Part shown: in pieces, positions 26,235-34,587 of the stretch | Layout of the letters: each line of letters opens with the position of its first letter | Numbering within the stretch: position 1 is the first letter of the stretch | NCBI GenBank assembly: GCA_002412715.1 | Contig: DHVP01000021.1 | Location: 1-47,914, forward strand | Origin: Deltaproteobacteria bacterium UBA5205 | GTDB lineage: Bacteria; Desulfobacterota; Syntrophorhabdia; Syntrophorhabdales; Syntrophorhabdaceae | Direction: 5' to 3' | Length of the DNA stretch: 47,914 nucleotides | The notes under the pieces: model-generated | Databases searched by the model: none | What the model saw: the letters and a program-made list of their open reading frames with translations, nothing else | Told to the model about the DNA's origin: nothing | Made by a program: the position numbers and the translations under genes

Positions 26235-27621
26235 ATTCAATATTCTCGTGGTAGACGACGAGGACAGCATGCGCAACAGATGTGTACGGCTGTTGCAGCG
26301 AAACGGCTACAACGTTCAAGGGGCAAACGATGGTGAACAGGCCCTTTTCCTCGTAAAAAGGAATCGTTTTTCCCTGGTTGTTGCCGATATAAGAATGCCT
26401 GGAATCAGCGGCATAGAACTCCTTGAAAGGATCAAAGAAATATCTTCTGAAACAGAGGTGGTCATGATCACGGGTTATGGAACCGTGGACAATGCAGTGG
26501 AGGCCATGAAACTGGGCGCCTACGACTATATCACCAAGCCCTTCGACATGGAACGGCTGCTCCTGGTTGCGGAGCATGTCAAGACAACTTTTTCATTGAA
26601 AGATGAGATCGGCAGCCTGAAGGACCAGTTGAAGGAATTCTCGCATTATCGCGATTTTGTTGGTGTCAGCAGGGAAGTGCAGAGGATTTTCGGGTTGGTG
26701 GAGAAGATCGCCCCCACGGACTGCAATATCTTGATCGAGGGAGAGACGGGTACCGGCAAGGGATTAATTGCCCGCACGATACATTCCAGCAGCCCGAGGC
26801 GCGATCATCCCTTTGTTGTTGTCGACTGCGCGGCAATGACAGAGAACTTGCTCGAAAGCGAACTCTTCGGATATACAAAAGGCGCATTTACCGGGGCCTA
26901 TGCGAACAAAGAAGGTTATTTCAAGGTTGCCGACAAAGGCACGATATTTCTTGATGAAATAAGCGAGCTGTCCACATCGCTGCAAGGCAAGCTGCTCCGG
27001 ATGGTGCAAGACCACGAGATCATACCTGTCGGCGGCACGAAGCCGGTTAAAGTGGATACAAGAATTGTTGCGGCCACCAATAGAAAGCTCGAGCAGGCCG
27101 TCAAAGAAGAAAGATTTCGAGAGGATCTGTATTTTCGGATAAACGTCGTCAAGATAGATATTCCCCCGCTGCGGCAGCGGAAGGACGATATACTGCCCCT
27201 GATGAACTTCTTCCTGGAAAAATTCAAGAAGCAATTTAACAAGGATAGATTAGCGGTGGATCAACCTGTTTTCTCTCTTTTCCAGCAATATGAATGGCCC
27301 GGCAATGTCAGGGAGCTGGAGAATGCGGTGCAGCGGATTGTCATTACGGCCGATCATCAGCGAGTCACAGTGAATGATCTTCCGGAAAAGATGCAATCGA
27401 AAAGACTGGTGGGCAGCGTGGAACGTCAGGATCTTCTGGAGATGGATTTTCAGGAAGCGCGCAAAAGGTGTCTCGATGAGTTTACAAGAGACTATCTCCT
27501 TGATGCGTTGAAGTACTACCAGGGCAATATTTCGAAAACCGCCAAAGAAATCAATATACAAAGGCCTTCTATCCAACGAATGTTGAAGCGCTACCAGATA
27601 AAGAGAGAAGAGTACGTATGA
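26221..27621 (+). CDS. Sigma-54-dependent response regulator, NtrC family
   Basis: The protein has 466 residues. The receiver (1-120) has phospho-acceptor Asp56 (VADIRMPG). The AAA+ domain (about 145-385) has Walker A GETGTGKG (174-181), the sigma-54-contacting GAFTGA loop (221-226), a Walker B within GTIFLDEI, and the R-finger region. The C-terminus is a Fis-type helix-turn-helix (GNISKTAKEINIQRPSIQRML). When phosphorylated it should bind upstream sites and open sigma-54 promoters. Two consensus sigma-54 sites lie downstream, at 27931 and 33978, each before a catabolic operon: a strong case for local control. Confidence 0.95.
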   Translation: MKKDRFNILVVDDEDSMRNRCVRLLQRNGYNVQGANDGEQALFLVKRNRFSLVVADIRMPGISGIELLERIKEISSETEVVMITGYGTVDNAVEAMKLGAYDYITKPFDMERLLLVAEHVKTTFSLKDEIGSLKDQLKEFSHYRDFVGVSREVQRIFGLVEKIAPTDCNILIEGETGTGKGLIARTIHSSSPRRDHPFVVVDCAAMTENLLESELFGYTKGAFTGAYANKEGYFKVADKGTIFLDEISELSTSLQGKLLRMVQDHEIIPVGGTKPVKVDTRIVAATNRKLEQAVKEERFREDLYFRINVVKIDIPPLRQRKDDILPLMNFFLEKFKKQFNKDRLAVDQPVFSLFQQYEWPGNVRELENAVQRIVITADHQRVTVNDLPEKMQSKRLVGSVERQDLLEMDFQEARKRCLDEFTRDYLLDALKYYQGNISKTAKEINIQRPSIQRMLKRYQIKREEYV

Positions 27622-27930
27622 GCGGGATGAATCCTGCGGATTGCATGTGATACCTTAAAGATACAGTCTTTCTCTGACGGTCCCTTTCCGAAATCCATAA
27701 CCACCGGTATTAAAAAATCCTGTTTAAGAGTTAATAATAACAACAAGATAGAGAACAGGGATTGCCATCCTGCTCTACGATATGGGTTTCTTTCCGGCAC
27801 CGGACATGGACGGGATAGCGTAATCACAGGTTACAAATCCTCTTGATTGTCATCTTTCACCGTCTCCCCCTCCCGTAAAACAGCTCAATATATCAGCCAA
27901 TTACTACATAATCATCAGAAGTAAGTGGTG

Positions 27931-27946
27931 TGGCATTGGAATTGCT
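27931..27946 (+). promoter_or_regulatory. Sigma-54 (-24/-12) promoter of the Mo-hydroxylase operon
   Basis: TGGCAT, TGGAA, TTGCT matches the consensus TGGCAY-N5-TTGCW with the required 10 bases between GG and GC. The predicted start is near 27957, about 96 bases before the first FAD-subunit gene. The upstream part of the gap (27622-27930) is the natural place for activator sites; TTTCCGAAA at 27685-27693 recurs before the second sigma-54 promoter. Confidence 0.82.
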
Positions 27947-28052
27947 ATTCTGCTGTCATGTCCATAGAACACGAACATTTTCAGGAAGCAAGAGATGGAT
28001 CATGGGAAACGTCTCCTGCCCGATACGATTGCAGACCAAAACGGAGGTGTAT

Positions 28053-28985
28053 ATGCGCCCAGGCTATTTGGGAGACTTGGAAAGTTTCATAGACTCCAGC
28101 AAATTTGAGTACCTGGAACCGAATTCCTTGCAGGAAGCGTGTTCGATACTGGCCCGGTATAAGGAAAAGGCCAGGGTGATAGCCGGCGGAACGGAGCTGA
28201 TTCCGCTGATTCAACAGGGAAAGGCGAGGCCTGACTGCCTCATCAATCTCAAGAGCATACCGAATCTGCAATTCGTCGAGACTTACAGCGATTTTGGCGA
28301 AGAGGGCATAAAGATTGGAAGCGGCACAACCCTTTTTGATCTGGGACGTTCAGCAATAATTAACGAAAAGGCGGCCGTCCTCGCTGAGGCCATCAATCAG
28401 AGAGAGTTTCGGCTGAACAGGAGCAGATGGGCATATTACATGGCTACCATCGGCGGATGCCTCTTCAGTCCTGAAAGGGCGGCCGATATTGCTCCCGCCC
28501 TGATGGTATTGAATGCAAAGGCCGTCAGGCAGGGGATTCAAGGTTGGGAAACAATGTCGATGCAGGATCTTTTTACGGCCGACAGCGAGGGAGGGGTATA
28601 CGAAATCCTCGGGGAAATAAGGATACCGAAACAACAGGAAAGCGAGGTTGGCCTTGCCTATGAGAAAGGACCCGCGACCGGAGATGGGTCCAGTATAGGA
28701 GTGGCGGTTTTTCTCAGGTTGGACCTTAAACATGTTGACGTGGAGGAAATACGGATCGTGGTGGGTGGAATCGGGAACGCTCCGATCGAATCACGGGAAG
28801 GTCCGGCAATAATGACGGGCAATCCCATCGACGACCACCTGATCATAGATGCAGCCGACATGGCCGCCGAAGAGGTCTGCGGCGCGTCGGATGCTGAAAT
28901 CATAGAGAAAACACGAGAGTTGATAGAGGAGGCGATACGCCACGCTATCGACCGCTCGATAGGTGATTTTGCCCTGGGTTATTAA
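28053..28985 (+). CDS. FAD-binding (medium) subunit of a Mo hydroxylase, divergent copy
   Basis: The ATG at 28053 has GGAGG before it; upstream in-frame ATGs lie within the leader. It has 310 residues of the FAD_binding_5/CO_deh_flav_C type: EYLEPNSLQEACSILARY, VIAGGTELIP (first FAD loop) and YMATIGGCLFSPERAADIAPALMVL (second FAD loop). The usual TIGGN reads TIGGC here, and no extra Fe-S cysteine cluster like that of 4-hydroxybenzoyl-CoA reductase is visible. It is the first gene of the sigma-54 operon. A second, more standard FAD subunit lies at 29660. It may be an alternative electron-transfer subunit or serve another Mo subunit. Confidence 0.88.
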   Translation: MRPGYLGDLESFIDSSKFEYLEPNSLQEACSILARYKEKARVIAGGTELIPLIQQGKARPDCLINLKSIPNLQFVETYSDFGEEGIKIGSGTTLFDLGRSAIINEKAAVLAEAINQREFRLNRSRWAYYMATIGGCLFSPERAADIAPALMVLNAKAVRQGIQGWETMSMQDLFTADSEGGVYEILGEIRIPKQQESEVGLAYEKGPATGDGSSIGVAVFLRLDLKHVDVEEIRIVVGGIGNAPIESREGPAIMTGNPIDDHLIIDAADMAAEEVCGASDAEIIEKTRELIEEAIRHAIDRSIGDFALGY

Positions 28986-29052
28986 CAACATTCCTGAAAT
29001 CAAAGGAATGTGGATATATCAAAATTAGATCATAGAAGGAGGTGGCCGAGCA

Positions 29053-29262
29053 ATGAGGATCGAATGTCTCTACGGCAGGCAGGAATGTATGTTCGCGAAG
29101 AAGGGGAAATGCCCGAGAGAAGGCCAATGCCTGCTTGCGGGCGAGTTGAAGGCCAAGGCTAAACAGAAGGAAGAAGAAGGGGGTGAGGATCTACAAAATG
29201 ATGATACAAGAGAATTTCATGGTGAAAGCCCCGATTCAGAAGGTGTGGCAATTCATTATTAA
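29053..29262 (+). CDS. Small cysteine-rich protein of the Mo-hydroxylase operon
   Basis: The ATG at 29053 is preceded by GAAGGAGG. It has 69 residues. The first 30 hold four cysteines (5, 12, 20, 26; spacing C-x6-C-x7-C-x5-C), enough for a metal or Fe-S site; the rest is charged and low in complexity. Its last 62 bases overlap the CoxG-like gene in another frame. I do not recognise a family. The good ribosome binding site and its place in a tight operon argue for a real gene. Confidence 0.5.
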   Translation: MRIECLYGRQECMFAKKGKCPREGQCLLAGELKAKAKQKEEEGGEDLQNDDTREFHGESPDSEGVAIHY

Positions 29263-29656
29263 CCCCGAGCTGATAGGAAACTGTGTCCCCGGCTGCGAAC
29301 AGCTTGAGGCGATCGATAGCCGCACGTATACGGCAACGGTCAAAGCGGGAGTCGGCCCTATAAAAGTGAGGTTTAAAATCACCACGTCGTTAACTCAGAT
29401 AGACGAACCAAAACATATCCATATGGAAGGCAAAGGCGCGGATATGGGTATGGCGGGCAGCTTTAACCAGTCGAGCGATGTCAATCTGAGAGCAGTCTCT
29501 GATAGCGAAACCGAGGTTTCGTACTCGTCGAACGTAACCGTTGTGGGCAGGATTGCCTTATTCGGCGACAGGATCATGCGGGCACAGGCAAAGAAGATAG
29601 GTGGAGAATTTATCCAGGCCTTGAAAGAGAAAATTGAAGGACATAAGGAGAGCTAA
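29201..29656 (+). CDS. CoxG-like SRPBCC protein (CO dehydrogenase subunit G family)
   Basis: The protein has 151 residues from the ATG at 29201; GTG 29183 and ATG 29198 are in-frame alternatives. The start MIQENFMVKAPIQKVWQFI and NPELIGNCVPGCEQLE are the hallmark of CoxG, an SRPBCC-fold family found with molybdenum hydroxylase operons. VGPIKVRFKITTSL and the late RIMRAQAKKIGGEFI helix agree. CoxG helps recruit CO dehydrogenase to the membrane in aerobic carboxydotrophs; here it may anchor the hydroxylase near its electron acceptor. The next gene starts three bases after its stop. Confidence 0.88.
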   Translation: MIQENFMVKAPIQKVWQFIINPELIGNCVPGCEQLEAIDSRTYTATVKAGVGPIKVRFKITTSLTQIDEPKHIHMEGKGADMGMAGSFNQSSDVNLRAVSDSETEVSYSSNVTVVGRIALFGDRIMRAQAKKIGGEFIQALKEKIEGHKES

Positions 29657-29659
29657 TCT

Positions 29660-30532
29660 ATGAAAGACTTCGAATATTTTTCGGCCGGCAGTCTGCAGGA
29701 AGCCTGCTCTTTGGCTTATGAATACAAAGATGTAGGCAAGATACTTGCGGGCGGGCAGTCACTTATTACGCTCCTCAGACAGAAGCTGATCAGCCCCACA
29801 TGCCTTATCGACATAAAAGGGCTTAAGGAACTCGAGTATATCGATTTCGATCAGAGTGCCGGTTTGAGGATAGGTGCATTGACAACCCATCGGGCGATTG
29901 AAAAATCGCCGTTGATTCAGGAGAAATATAGTGTGCTCTCCGAGATGGAAAAGAGCGTGGCCTCAGTCCAGACGCGAAACTGGGGTACCATAGGCGGTAA
30001 TCTTTGCAGCGCCGACCCGATAGGGGACCCGGCGCCTTGCCTGATTGCATTGGGCGCCAAACTGAAGCTCGTAAACGCAAAAGGCGAAAGAGTCGTACCC
30101 ATGGAAGAATTCTTTGTCGATTATTTTACCACCGTTATCGAACCTGACGAGATACTGGCCGAAATTCAGCTGCCGCTCCCTGCTTCAAATACCGGAGTTG
30201 AGTATATGAAGTTCAGCACGATAGAGGCGGGGATAAAGATCGTGTCCACCTCTGTCGCTATCGCCGTCAAGCCTGGCACCGACGTGTGCGACGGGGCAAA
30301 AATTATCATGAGCGCCGTTGCGCCCATCCCGCTTGTCGCGAATAAGGCGGCACAGATGCTGAAAGATAAAAAGCTGACGGACGATTTGATTGTAGAAGCT
30401 GCGAATATGGCCGCGTCAGAGACTGATCCCACCTCGGATGTGCATGCCTCAGCCGAATACAGGCAACAGCTTGTAAAGGTCATTGTAAAGCGTGCAATCA
30501 GGCAAGCCTTTGAGAAAGCGAAAAAAGCCTAA
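29660..30532 (+). CDS. FAD-binding (medium) subunit of a Mo hydroxylase, standard copy
   Basis: The protein has 290 residues. Both FAD loops are canonical: ILAGGQSLITLLRQKL and RNWGTIGGNLCSADPIGDPAPCLIALG. The C-terminal CO_deh_flav_C part follows. This is the usual CoxM-like subunit that passes electrons from the 2Fe-2S subunit to the acceptor. It lies between the CoxG-like gene and the 2Fe-2S subunit gene, with 23 bases to the latter, and has a ribosome binding site within GGAGAGC. Confidence 0.93.
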   Translation: MKDFEYFSAGSLQEACSLAYEYKDVGKILAGGQSLITLLRQKLISPTCLIDIKGLKELEYIDFDQSAGLRIGALTTHRAIEKSPLIQEKYSVLSEMEKSVASVQTRNWGTIGGNLCSADPIGDPAPCLIALGAKLKLVNAKGERVVPMEEFFVDYFTTVIEPDEILAEIQLPLPASNTGVEYMKFSTIEAGIKIVSTSVAIAVKPGTDVCDGAKIIMSAVAPIPLVANKAAQMLKDKKLTDDLIVEAANMAASETDPTSDVHASAEYRQQLVKVIVKRAIRQAFEKAKKA

Positions 30533-30555
30533 TCACATAAAGGAGGAAGTCCCGA

Positions 30556-31047
30556 ATGGATAGCACGAAGAAAGTGATAAAACTGAAGGTAAACGGGGAA
30601 GCATACGAGGTGGCGATAAAACCCAGGATGACTTTGCTGCAGCTTCTAAGGAATGAACTGGGGCTGACGGGTACGAAACAGGCCTGCATGGACAATTCCT
30701 GCGGAGCCTGCACTGTAATCGTTGATAAGATGGCGGTCAAGTCCTGCTCGATCCTGGCGATGCAGGTGAACGGCAAAGAGATCACCTCCGTTGAAGGGTT
30801 AGCTTCCAAAGACGGCAAACTGTCTCCTCTCCAGGAATCATTTTTGGAGCACAGCGCGTTCCAATGCGGATTCTGTACCCCGGGAAAACTGATGTCCAGT
30901 ACGGCAATGCTGGAAGAGATGCCCGATCCTACCGAGGAAGACGTCAGGAGGGATATGGAAGGAAACCTGTGCAGGTGCACCGGCTATGTCCAGTACCTGG
31001 AGGCCATCATGGATGTAGTCGGGAAGAGAAAGGAGGCGGCGAAATGA
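30556..31047 (+). CDS. 2Fe-2S (small) subunit of a Mo hydroxylase
   Basis: The protein has 163 residues with AAAGGAGGAA before the start. The N-terminal plant-type ferredoxin domain has the first cluster cysteines in QACMDNSCGACTV plus a later Cys in VKSC; the second, helical domain has QCGFCTPG and GNLCRCTGY, the [2Fe-2S] motifs of the xanthine dehydrogenase family. It links the Mo subunit to an FAD subunit. Its stop overlaps the start of the Mo-subunit gene (ATGA), a sign of coupled translation. Confidence 0.95.
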   Translation: MDSTKKVIKLKVNGEAYEVAIKPRMTLLQLLRNELGLTGTKQACMDNSCGACTVIVDKMAVKSCSILAMQVNGKEITSVEGLASKDGKLSPLQESFLEHSAFQCGFCTPGKLMSSTAMLEEMPDPTEEDVRRDMEGNLCRCTGYVQYLEAIMDVVGKRKEAAK

Positions 31048-33404
31048 GCGAGCTCTCTATAGTAGGAAAACCGTTGCCGAGGGTTGACGGGAAGGCAAAA
31101 TTGACGGGGAGGGCAATATTTACAACCGATGTCGTGATTCCCGGAATGCTTCATGTGAAGCTGCTCAGAAGCCCCCTTCCCCATGCGAGGATTGTCAGTA
31201 TTGACACGAGCAAGGCAGAGAAGCTCCCGGGTGTCGCGGCCGTGATCACCGGGAAGGACACATGGGGGATCAGATATGGTTTTGTCGATACTCCGAATTA
31301 CCCGGCCGAAGAACGCCCGATAGCCGAAGATAAGGTCCGCTTCATCGGAGAGACGGTGGCGGCCGTGGTGGCCGTAGACCCGGATACCGCGGAGGACGCA
31401 CTGGATCTCATCGAGGTGGATTACGATCCTATCCAACCCGTTTTCGATCCCAGGGAAGCGATGAAGGAGGGGGCTCCCCAGATACACGGTGAGATCACCC
31501 GCAACACATCATGCGCCTGGGAAGATTGGGGGGTTGCCAGAAAATCACACTCCTTTACGCCGGTGAATAATGTCGCCGCGAACGTGCTTATCGCATATGG
31601 CGACGTGGAAAAAGGGTTTGCGGAAGCAGACTATATCCGGGAGGATCATTCCAGGAGTCCCGGCACATCGCACATGGCGATGGAGCCGCACACGATGGTG
31701 GCAAGCTGGGATCCTTTCGAGGAGAAACTCGATGTCTGGATGAACCATATGGCTTATGAATTAAAAAGATACTGGCTGCACAAGACACTGGGCATTCCTA
31801 TCACAAAGATACGGATCCACAAAACCTATGTCGGGGGTGCATTTGGAGGAAAGGCCCCATGTTTTGATTACGAGGTCATAGCCGGTTTCCTCTCAAGAAA
31901 ATTGTGCAAACCGGTAAAAATAGAACTGACCCGCGAAGAAGTCTTCTCATCGTGCAGAAACAGTCACAGGTTTGATATCGATATAAAAACCGGCGTCAAG
32001 AAAGATGGGACTATTGTTGCCCAGCATTGCAGTGTTATCGTGGACGCAGGCGCTTATAAATGCAGCGCTCCGGTTGCAATGTTCCTGAGTCACGCCATGT
32101 GCGATTCCTGTCTTGACCGTAAGAATGTCAGGCATGAAGGTGTGGCCGTATACACCAACAAGAACTTCAATTTCGCGCGAAGAGGGCACGGAGCGCCCCA
32201 GATGCGTCTTGCCGCCGATTCCCAGTATGATCAGATCTGCGAGGACCTCGGCCTGGATCCTGTGGAGTTCCTGCTCAAGAACCTTAGAAAGAAAGGCGAT
32301 GTAATTCCCAACGGCGACAGACTTGATAGTTATGGTCTTCCCGAAGCCATCAAGAAATCCGCCGAAGCCATCGGGTGGAAAGAAAAACGCGGCAAACAAA
32401 GAGACAAGAACCGCGGCGTAGGTATCGGGATCAATGGCATGTTCAGCGGCTCCGGATACTGGCCCTTCGCCTGTACCGCGATCATCAGGCTCAATCACGA
32501 CGGCACCATTACCCTTATGGAAGGCGACTGTGAATTCGGCCAGGGCGCGGATACGACTTACAGTCAGATTGCGGCAGAGGCACTCGGTCTGACTGTGGGA
32601 GACGTGACTCTCATATCCAGCGATTCGGAATTGTGCCCGATGAACTACAGCAACTTCTTAAGCGGCGGAATGTTCGTCGGCGGAGGTGCGGTCTATAATG
32701 CCGCGATGAATCTCCGGGAAAAGATACTGGCCGTGGCCGCCGAAGTAATGAGGGCCAAGCCGGAAGAGATAGATCTGAAAGACAAGACGGCATTTCTCAA
32801 AAGCAACCCCCGGAGGTCCTATTCATTCACAGACCTCATGAGATTTCATATTCAGAAGCATATGGGGGATCCGCTAATCGGGTACGGACACAAGAAGGCC
32901 GTGCCGGAAATAGAATTCTACCCCAGTCTTTCGCGAGGCACCGGAAGATTTACGGATGCGTACGGGTTTACGGCGTCGACGGCCGAGGTGGAAGTTGACA
33001 AGGAGACCGGCCGGATCCGGGTTCTCAAGATAGTCGTGGCGGATGACTGCGGTTTTGAAATAAACTCCGCGGGCATAAGAGGACAGATGATAAGCCAGGC
33101 GGTTCAAGGCATGAGCGATGCCCTCTATGAAGAGATCATGGACGATGAGGGACGCATCCTGAATCCGAACCTGGTTGATTATGAAATACCAAGGGCATTC
33201 GATGTACCGGAGATCGAAGTGATCGATTGCAGCGACTATGAACCAAAAGGCCCATTCGGTGCGAAGGAGGCGGGAGAGTGCGCCAGGGCTGCCGTTATAT
33301 CAGCGGTAGTCAACGCGATCTATGACGCGACGGGCGTGAGGACGATGAGAATACCGGTAACGCCGGAAAGGATGTTCAATGCATTGAAAGAGCACGGAAA
33401 ATAG
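31044..33404 (+). CDS. Molybdopterin (large) subunit, xanthine dehydrogenase family
   Basis: The ATG at 31044 overlaps the stop of the 2Fe-2S gene. It has 786 residues: an a/b hammerhead domain first (GKPLPRVDGKAKLTG), then Mo-cofactor binding domains with GGAFGGK, ARRGHGAPQMR, CEFGQGADTTYSQIAAEALG and GPFGAKEAGECA, which holds the catalytic Glu. The KEAGE form and overall length recall 4-hydroxybenzoyl-CoA reductase and related benzylic or N-heterocycle hydroxylases more than CO dehydrogenase; the CO dehydrogenase active-site loop (AYxCSFR) is absent. The exact substrate cannot be read; the TRAP transporter and CoA ligase in the next operon point to an aromatic acid or its CoA ester (inferred). 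Confidence 0.93.
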   Translation: MSELSIVGKPLPRVDGKAKLTGRAIFTTDVVIPGMLHVKLLRSPLPHARIVSIDTSKAEKLPGVAAVITGKDTWGIRYGFVDTPNYPAEERPIAEDKVRFIGETVAAVVAVDPDTAEDALDLIEVDYDPIQPVFDPREAMKEGAPQIHGEITRNTSCAWEDWGVARKSHSFTPVNNVAANVLIAYGDVEKGFAEADYIREDHSRSPGTSHMAMEPHTMVASWDPFEEKLDVWMNHMAYELKRYWLHKTLGIPITKIRIHKTYVGGAFGGKAPCFDYEVIAGFLSRKLCKPVKIELTREEVFSSCRNSHRFDIDIKTGVKKDGTIVAQHCSVIVDAGAYKCSAPVAMFLSHAMCDSCLDRKNVRHEGVAVYTNKNFNFARRGHGAPQMRLAADSQYDQICEDLGLDPVEFLLKNLRKKGDVIPNGDRLDSYGLPEAIKKSAEAIGWKEKRGKQRDKNRGVGIGINGMFSGSGYWPFACTAIIRLNHDGTITLMEGDCEFGQGADTTYSQIAAEALGLTVGDVTLISSDSELCPMNYSNFLSGGMFVGGGAVYNAAMNLREKILAVAAEVMRAKPEEIDLKDKTAFLKSNPRRSYSFTDLMRFHIQKHMGDPLIGYGHKKAVPEIEFYPSLSRGTGRFTDAYGFTASTAEVEVDKETGRIRVLKIVVADDCGFEINSAGIRGQMISQAVQGMSDALYEEIMDDEGRILNPNLVDYEIPRAFDVPEIEVIDCSDYEPKGPFGAKEAGECARAAVISAVVNAIYDATGVRTMRIPVTPERMFNALKEHGK

Positions 33405-33420
33405 CTTTGGCTACCCTCAA

Positions 33421-33470
33421 GGGGCGGAAACCTTCGGGGAAGCAACGGGAAGAAGGTTTCCGCCGCCCCT
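33421..33470 (+). terminator. Strong hairpin after the Mo-subunit gene
   Basis: GGGGCGGAAACCTTC pairs with GAAGGTTTCCGCCGCCCC (one extra-base bulge) around a 16-base loop, 16 bases after the stop. No T-run follows, so it may stabilise the 3' end or lower read-through to the MoaD-like gene rather than stop all transcription. Confidence 0.6.
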
Positions 33471-33555
33471 CATCTCGGGCGCCTCGGGCAGGCCGGAGTT
33501 GTGCTGGAGCGAGAGGCGCTGCAAGCCTCGCGGAAGCTATTAGGGGAGTGAACCA

Positions 33556-33807
33556 ATGATAGTGAAAACAAATTTCGTGGGTCAGGTGACGCTGGATATG
33601 GAACTGCCCACATTGAGAAAGGTATTGGCTGTTTTATCCGACAAGACGGGCTTTCCCATCTGTTCGCCGGAGGATGGTGAAATAAGGGGCGATTTTAAGG
33701 TTTTTCTGAATGGGGAAGAGTACGACAGAATTGATGGTTCCGATGATGTACCGTTGAGAGGAGAGGACGCTGTAGAGGTCACACTGGTAATACTTTCGGG
33801 GGGATAA
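33556..33807 (+). CDS. MoaD/ThiS-like sulfur carrier protein
   Basis: The protein has 83 residues from an ATG preceded by GGGGAG. Size, beta-grasp pattern (VFLNGEEYDRIDGSDDVPLRGEDAVEVTLVIL) and the C-terminal Gly-Gly match MoaD/ThiS-type ubiquitin-like carriers, whose terminal glycine is thiocarboxylated. Directly after a molybdenum hydroxylase operon, a dedicated role in making its molybdopterin or the sulfido-Mo ligand is likely, but no MoaE or E1-like gene is near, and other sulfur-carrier roles are possible. Confidence 0.82.
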   Translation: MIVKTNFVGQVTLDMELPTLRKVLAVLSDKTGFPICSPEDGEIRGDFKVFLNGEEYDRIDGSDDVPLRGEDAVEVTLVILSGG

Positions 33808-33852
33808 AATCCGGATCATGAAGAATATTTCGATTTCCGAAACGGACGCGGA

Positions 33853-33896
33853 ATCGTGCATCTCCCGGATTGCATGCAACCCGGGAGATGCACGAT
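33853..33896. promoter_or_regulatory. 16-bp perfect inverted repeat upstream of the TRAP promoter
   Basis: ATCGTGCATCTCCCGG (33853-33868) is repeated perfectly inverted at 33881-33896 around a 12-base spacer that contains the palindrome TTGCATGCAA. No T-run follows. It may terminate the MoaD-like transcript or be an activator site for the sigma-54 promoter about 80 bases downstream. Confidence 0.6.
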
Positions 33897-33977
33897 CAGC
33901 CACGCGAAAAACGGTCAATACTTAGCTGGTGCCAATGAAAACAGATACTTATCCGCACCCTGCTAATGACGCTAATC

Positions 33978-33993
33978 TGGCACGGAGTTTGCT
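33978..33993 (+). promoter_or_regulatory. Sigma-54 (-24/-12) promoter of the TRAP-CoA ligase operon
   Basis: TGGCAC, GGAGT, TTGCT is a full consensus match with 10 bases between GG and GC. The predicted start is near 34005, giving a leader of about 97 bases, almost the same as at the first sigma-54 promoter. It agrees with control by the NtrC-type regulator at 26221. Confidence 0.87.
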
Positions 33994-34101
33994 TTTGTAT
34001 CCTGAACATCCGGGAAATGCATCTGTATCAAAGAAACTTAGCAAGGTGCTCGCACTTTGACCTGAACAGTGCCGCATGGTGACTGAAGGGGGGTACGTTT
34101 C

Positions 34102-34587
34102 ATGGTGAGACTTAATGAATTTCTCCGCGTCGTGACCAAGTTCCTCAACTACACGGGCAGCGTTGCGCTCACAATTATGATGCTTTTAACCGTTACCGAT
34201 GTAATCATGCGCGCCTTTGGCCACCCTATTATCGGCACCTTTGAAGTGGTGGGCCTGTTGCTGGCATTCGTCATTGGCTTTACCATCCCCACCGTCTCTT
34301 ACGACAAAGGTCATGTGTTTATGGAAGTTGTTCTGGAAAGACTCGACAACAAAACGAAGGATATCATGAACGTGTTTACGCGCCTGATATGCCTGCTGCT
34401 CTTTGCAGCGGTCGGGGTCAATCTCTTCCGGACGGCTAATGAGTTTCGCGTTGCAGGAGAGGTGCTGCCGACCCTTAATGTTCCTTTCTACCCTGTCACG
34501 TACGGTGTGGGGATATGCTGCTTCATTGAATGCCTGGTATTTGTCAACGAGATAGCGAGGATATGGAGAGGAGAACGGTATGAGTGA
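34102..34587 (+). CDS. TRAP transporter small membrane subunit (DctQ-like)
   Basis: The protein has 161 residues, four membrane helices and the typical DctQ pattern VTDVIMRAFGHPIIGTFEVVGLLLAFVIGFTIP. It pairs with the large DctM subunit, whose gene overlaps its 3' end by 8 bases. It is the first gene of the second sigma-54 operon; GGGGGG lies about 10 bases before the start. TRAP systems import organic acids using an ion gradient and a periplasmic binding protein. Confidence 0.93.
   Translation: MVRLNEFLRVVTKFLNYTGSVALTIMMLLTVTDVIMRAFGHPIIGTFEVVGLLLAFVIGFTIPTVSYDKGHVFMEVVLERLDNKTKDIMNVFTRLICLLLFAAVGVNLFRTANEFRVAGEVLPTLNVPFYPVTYGVGICCFIECLVFVNEIARIWRGERYE

Noticed and set aside
28053..33404. 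Carbon monoxide dehydrogenase
   Set aside because: The CoxG-like gene and general subunit order invite the call, but the Mo subunit lacks the CO dehydrogenase active-site loop and the operon sits with TRAP and CoA ligase genes.
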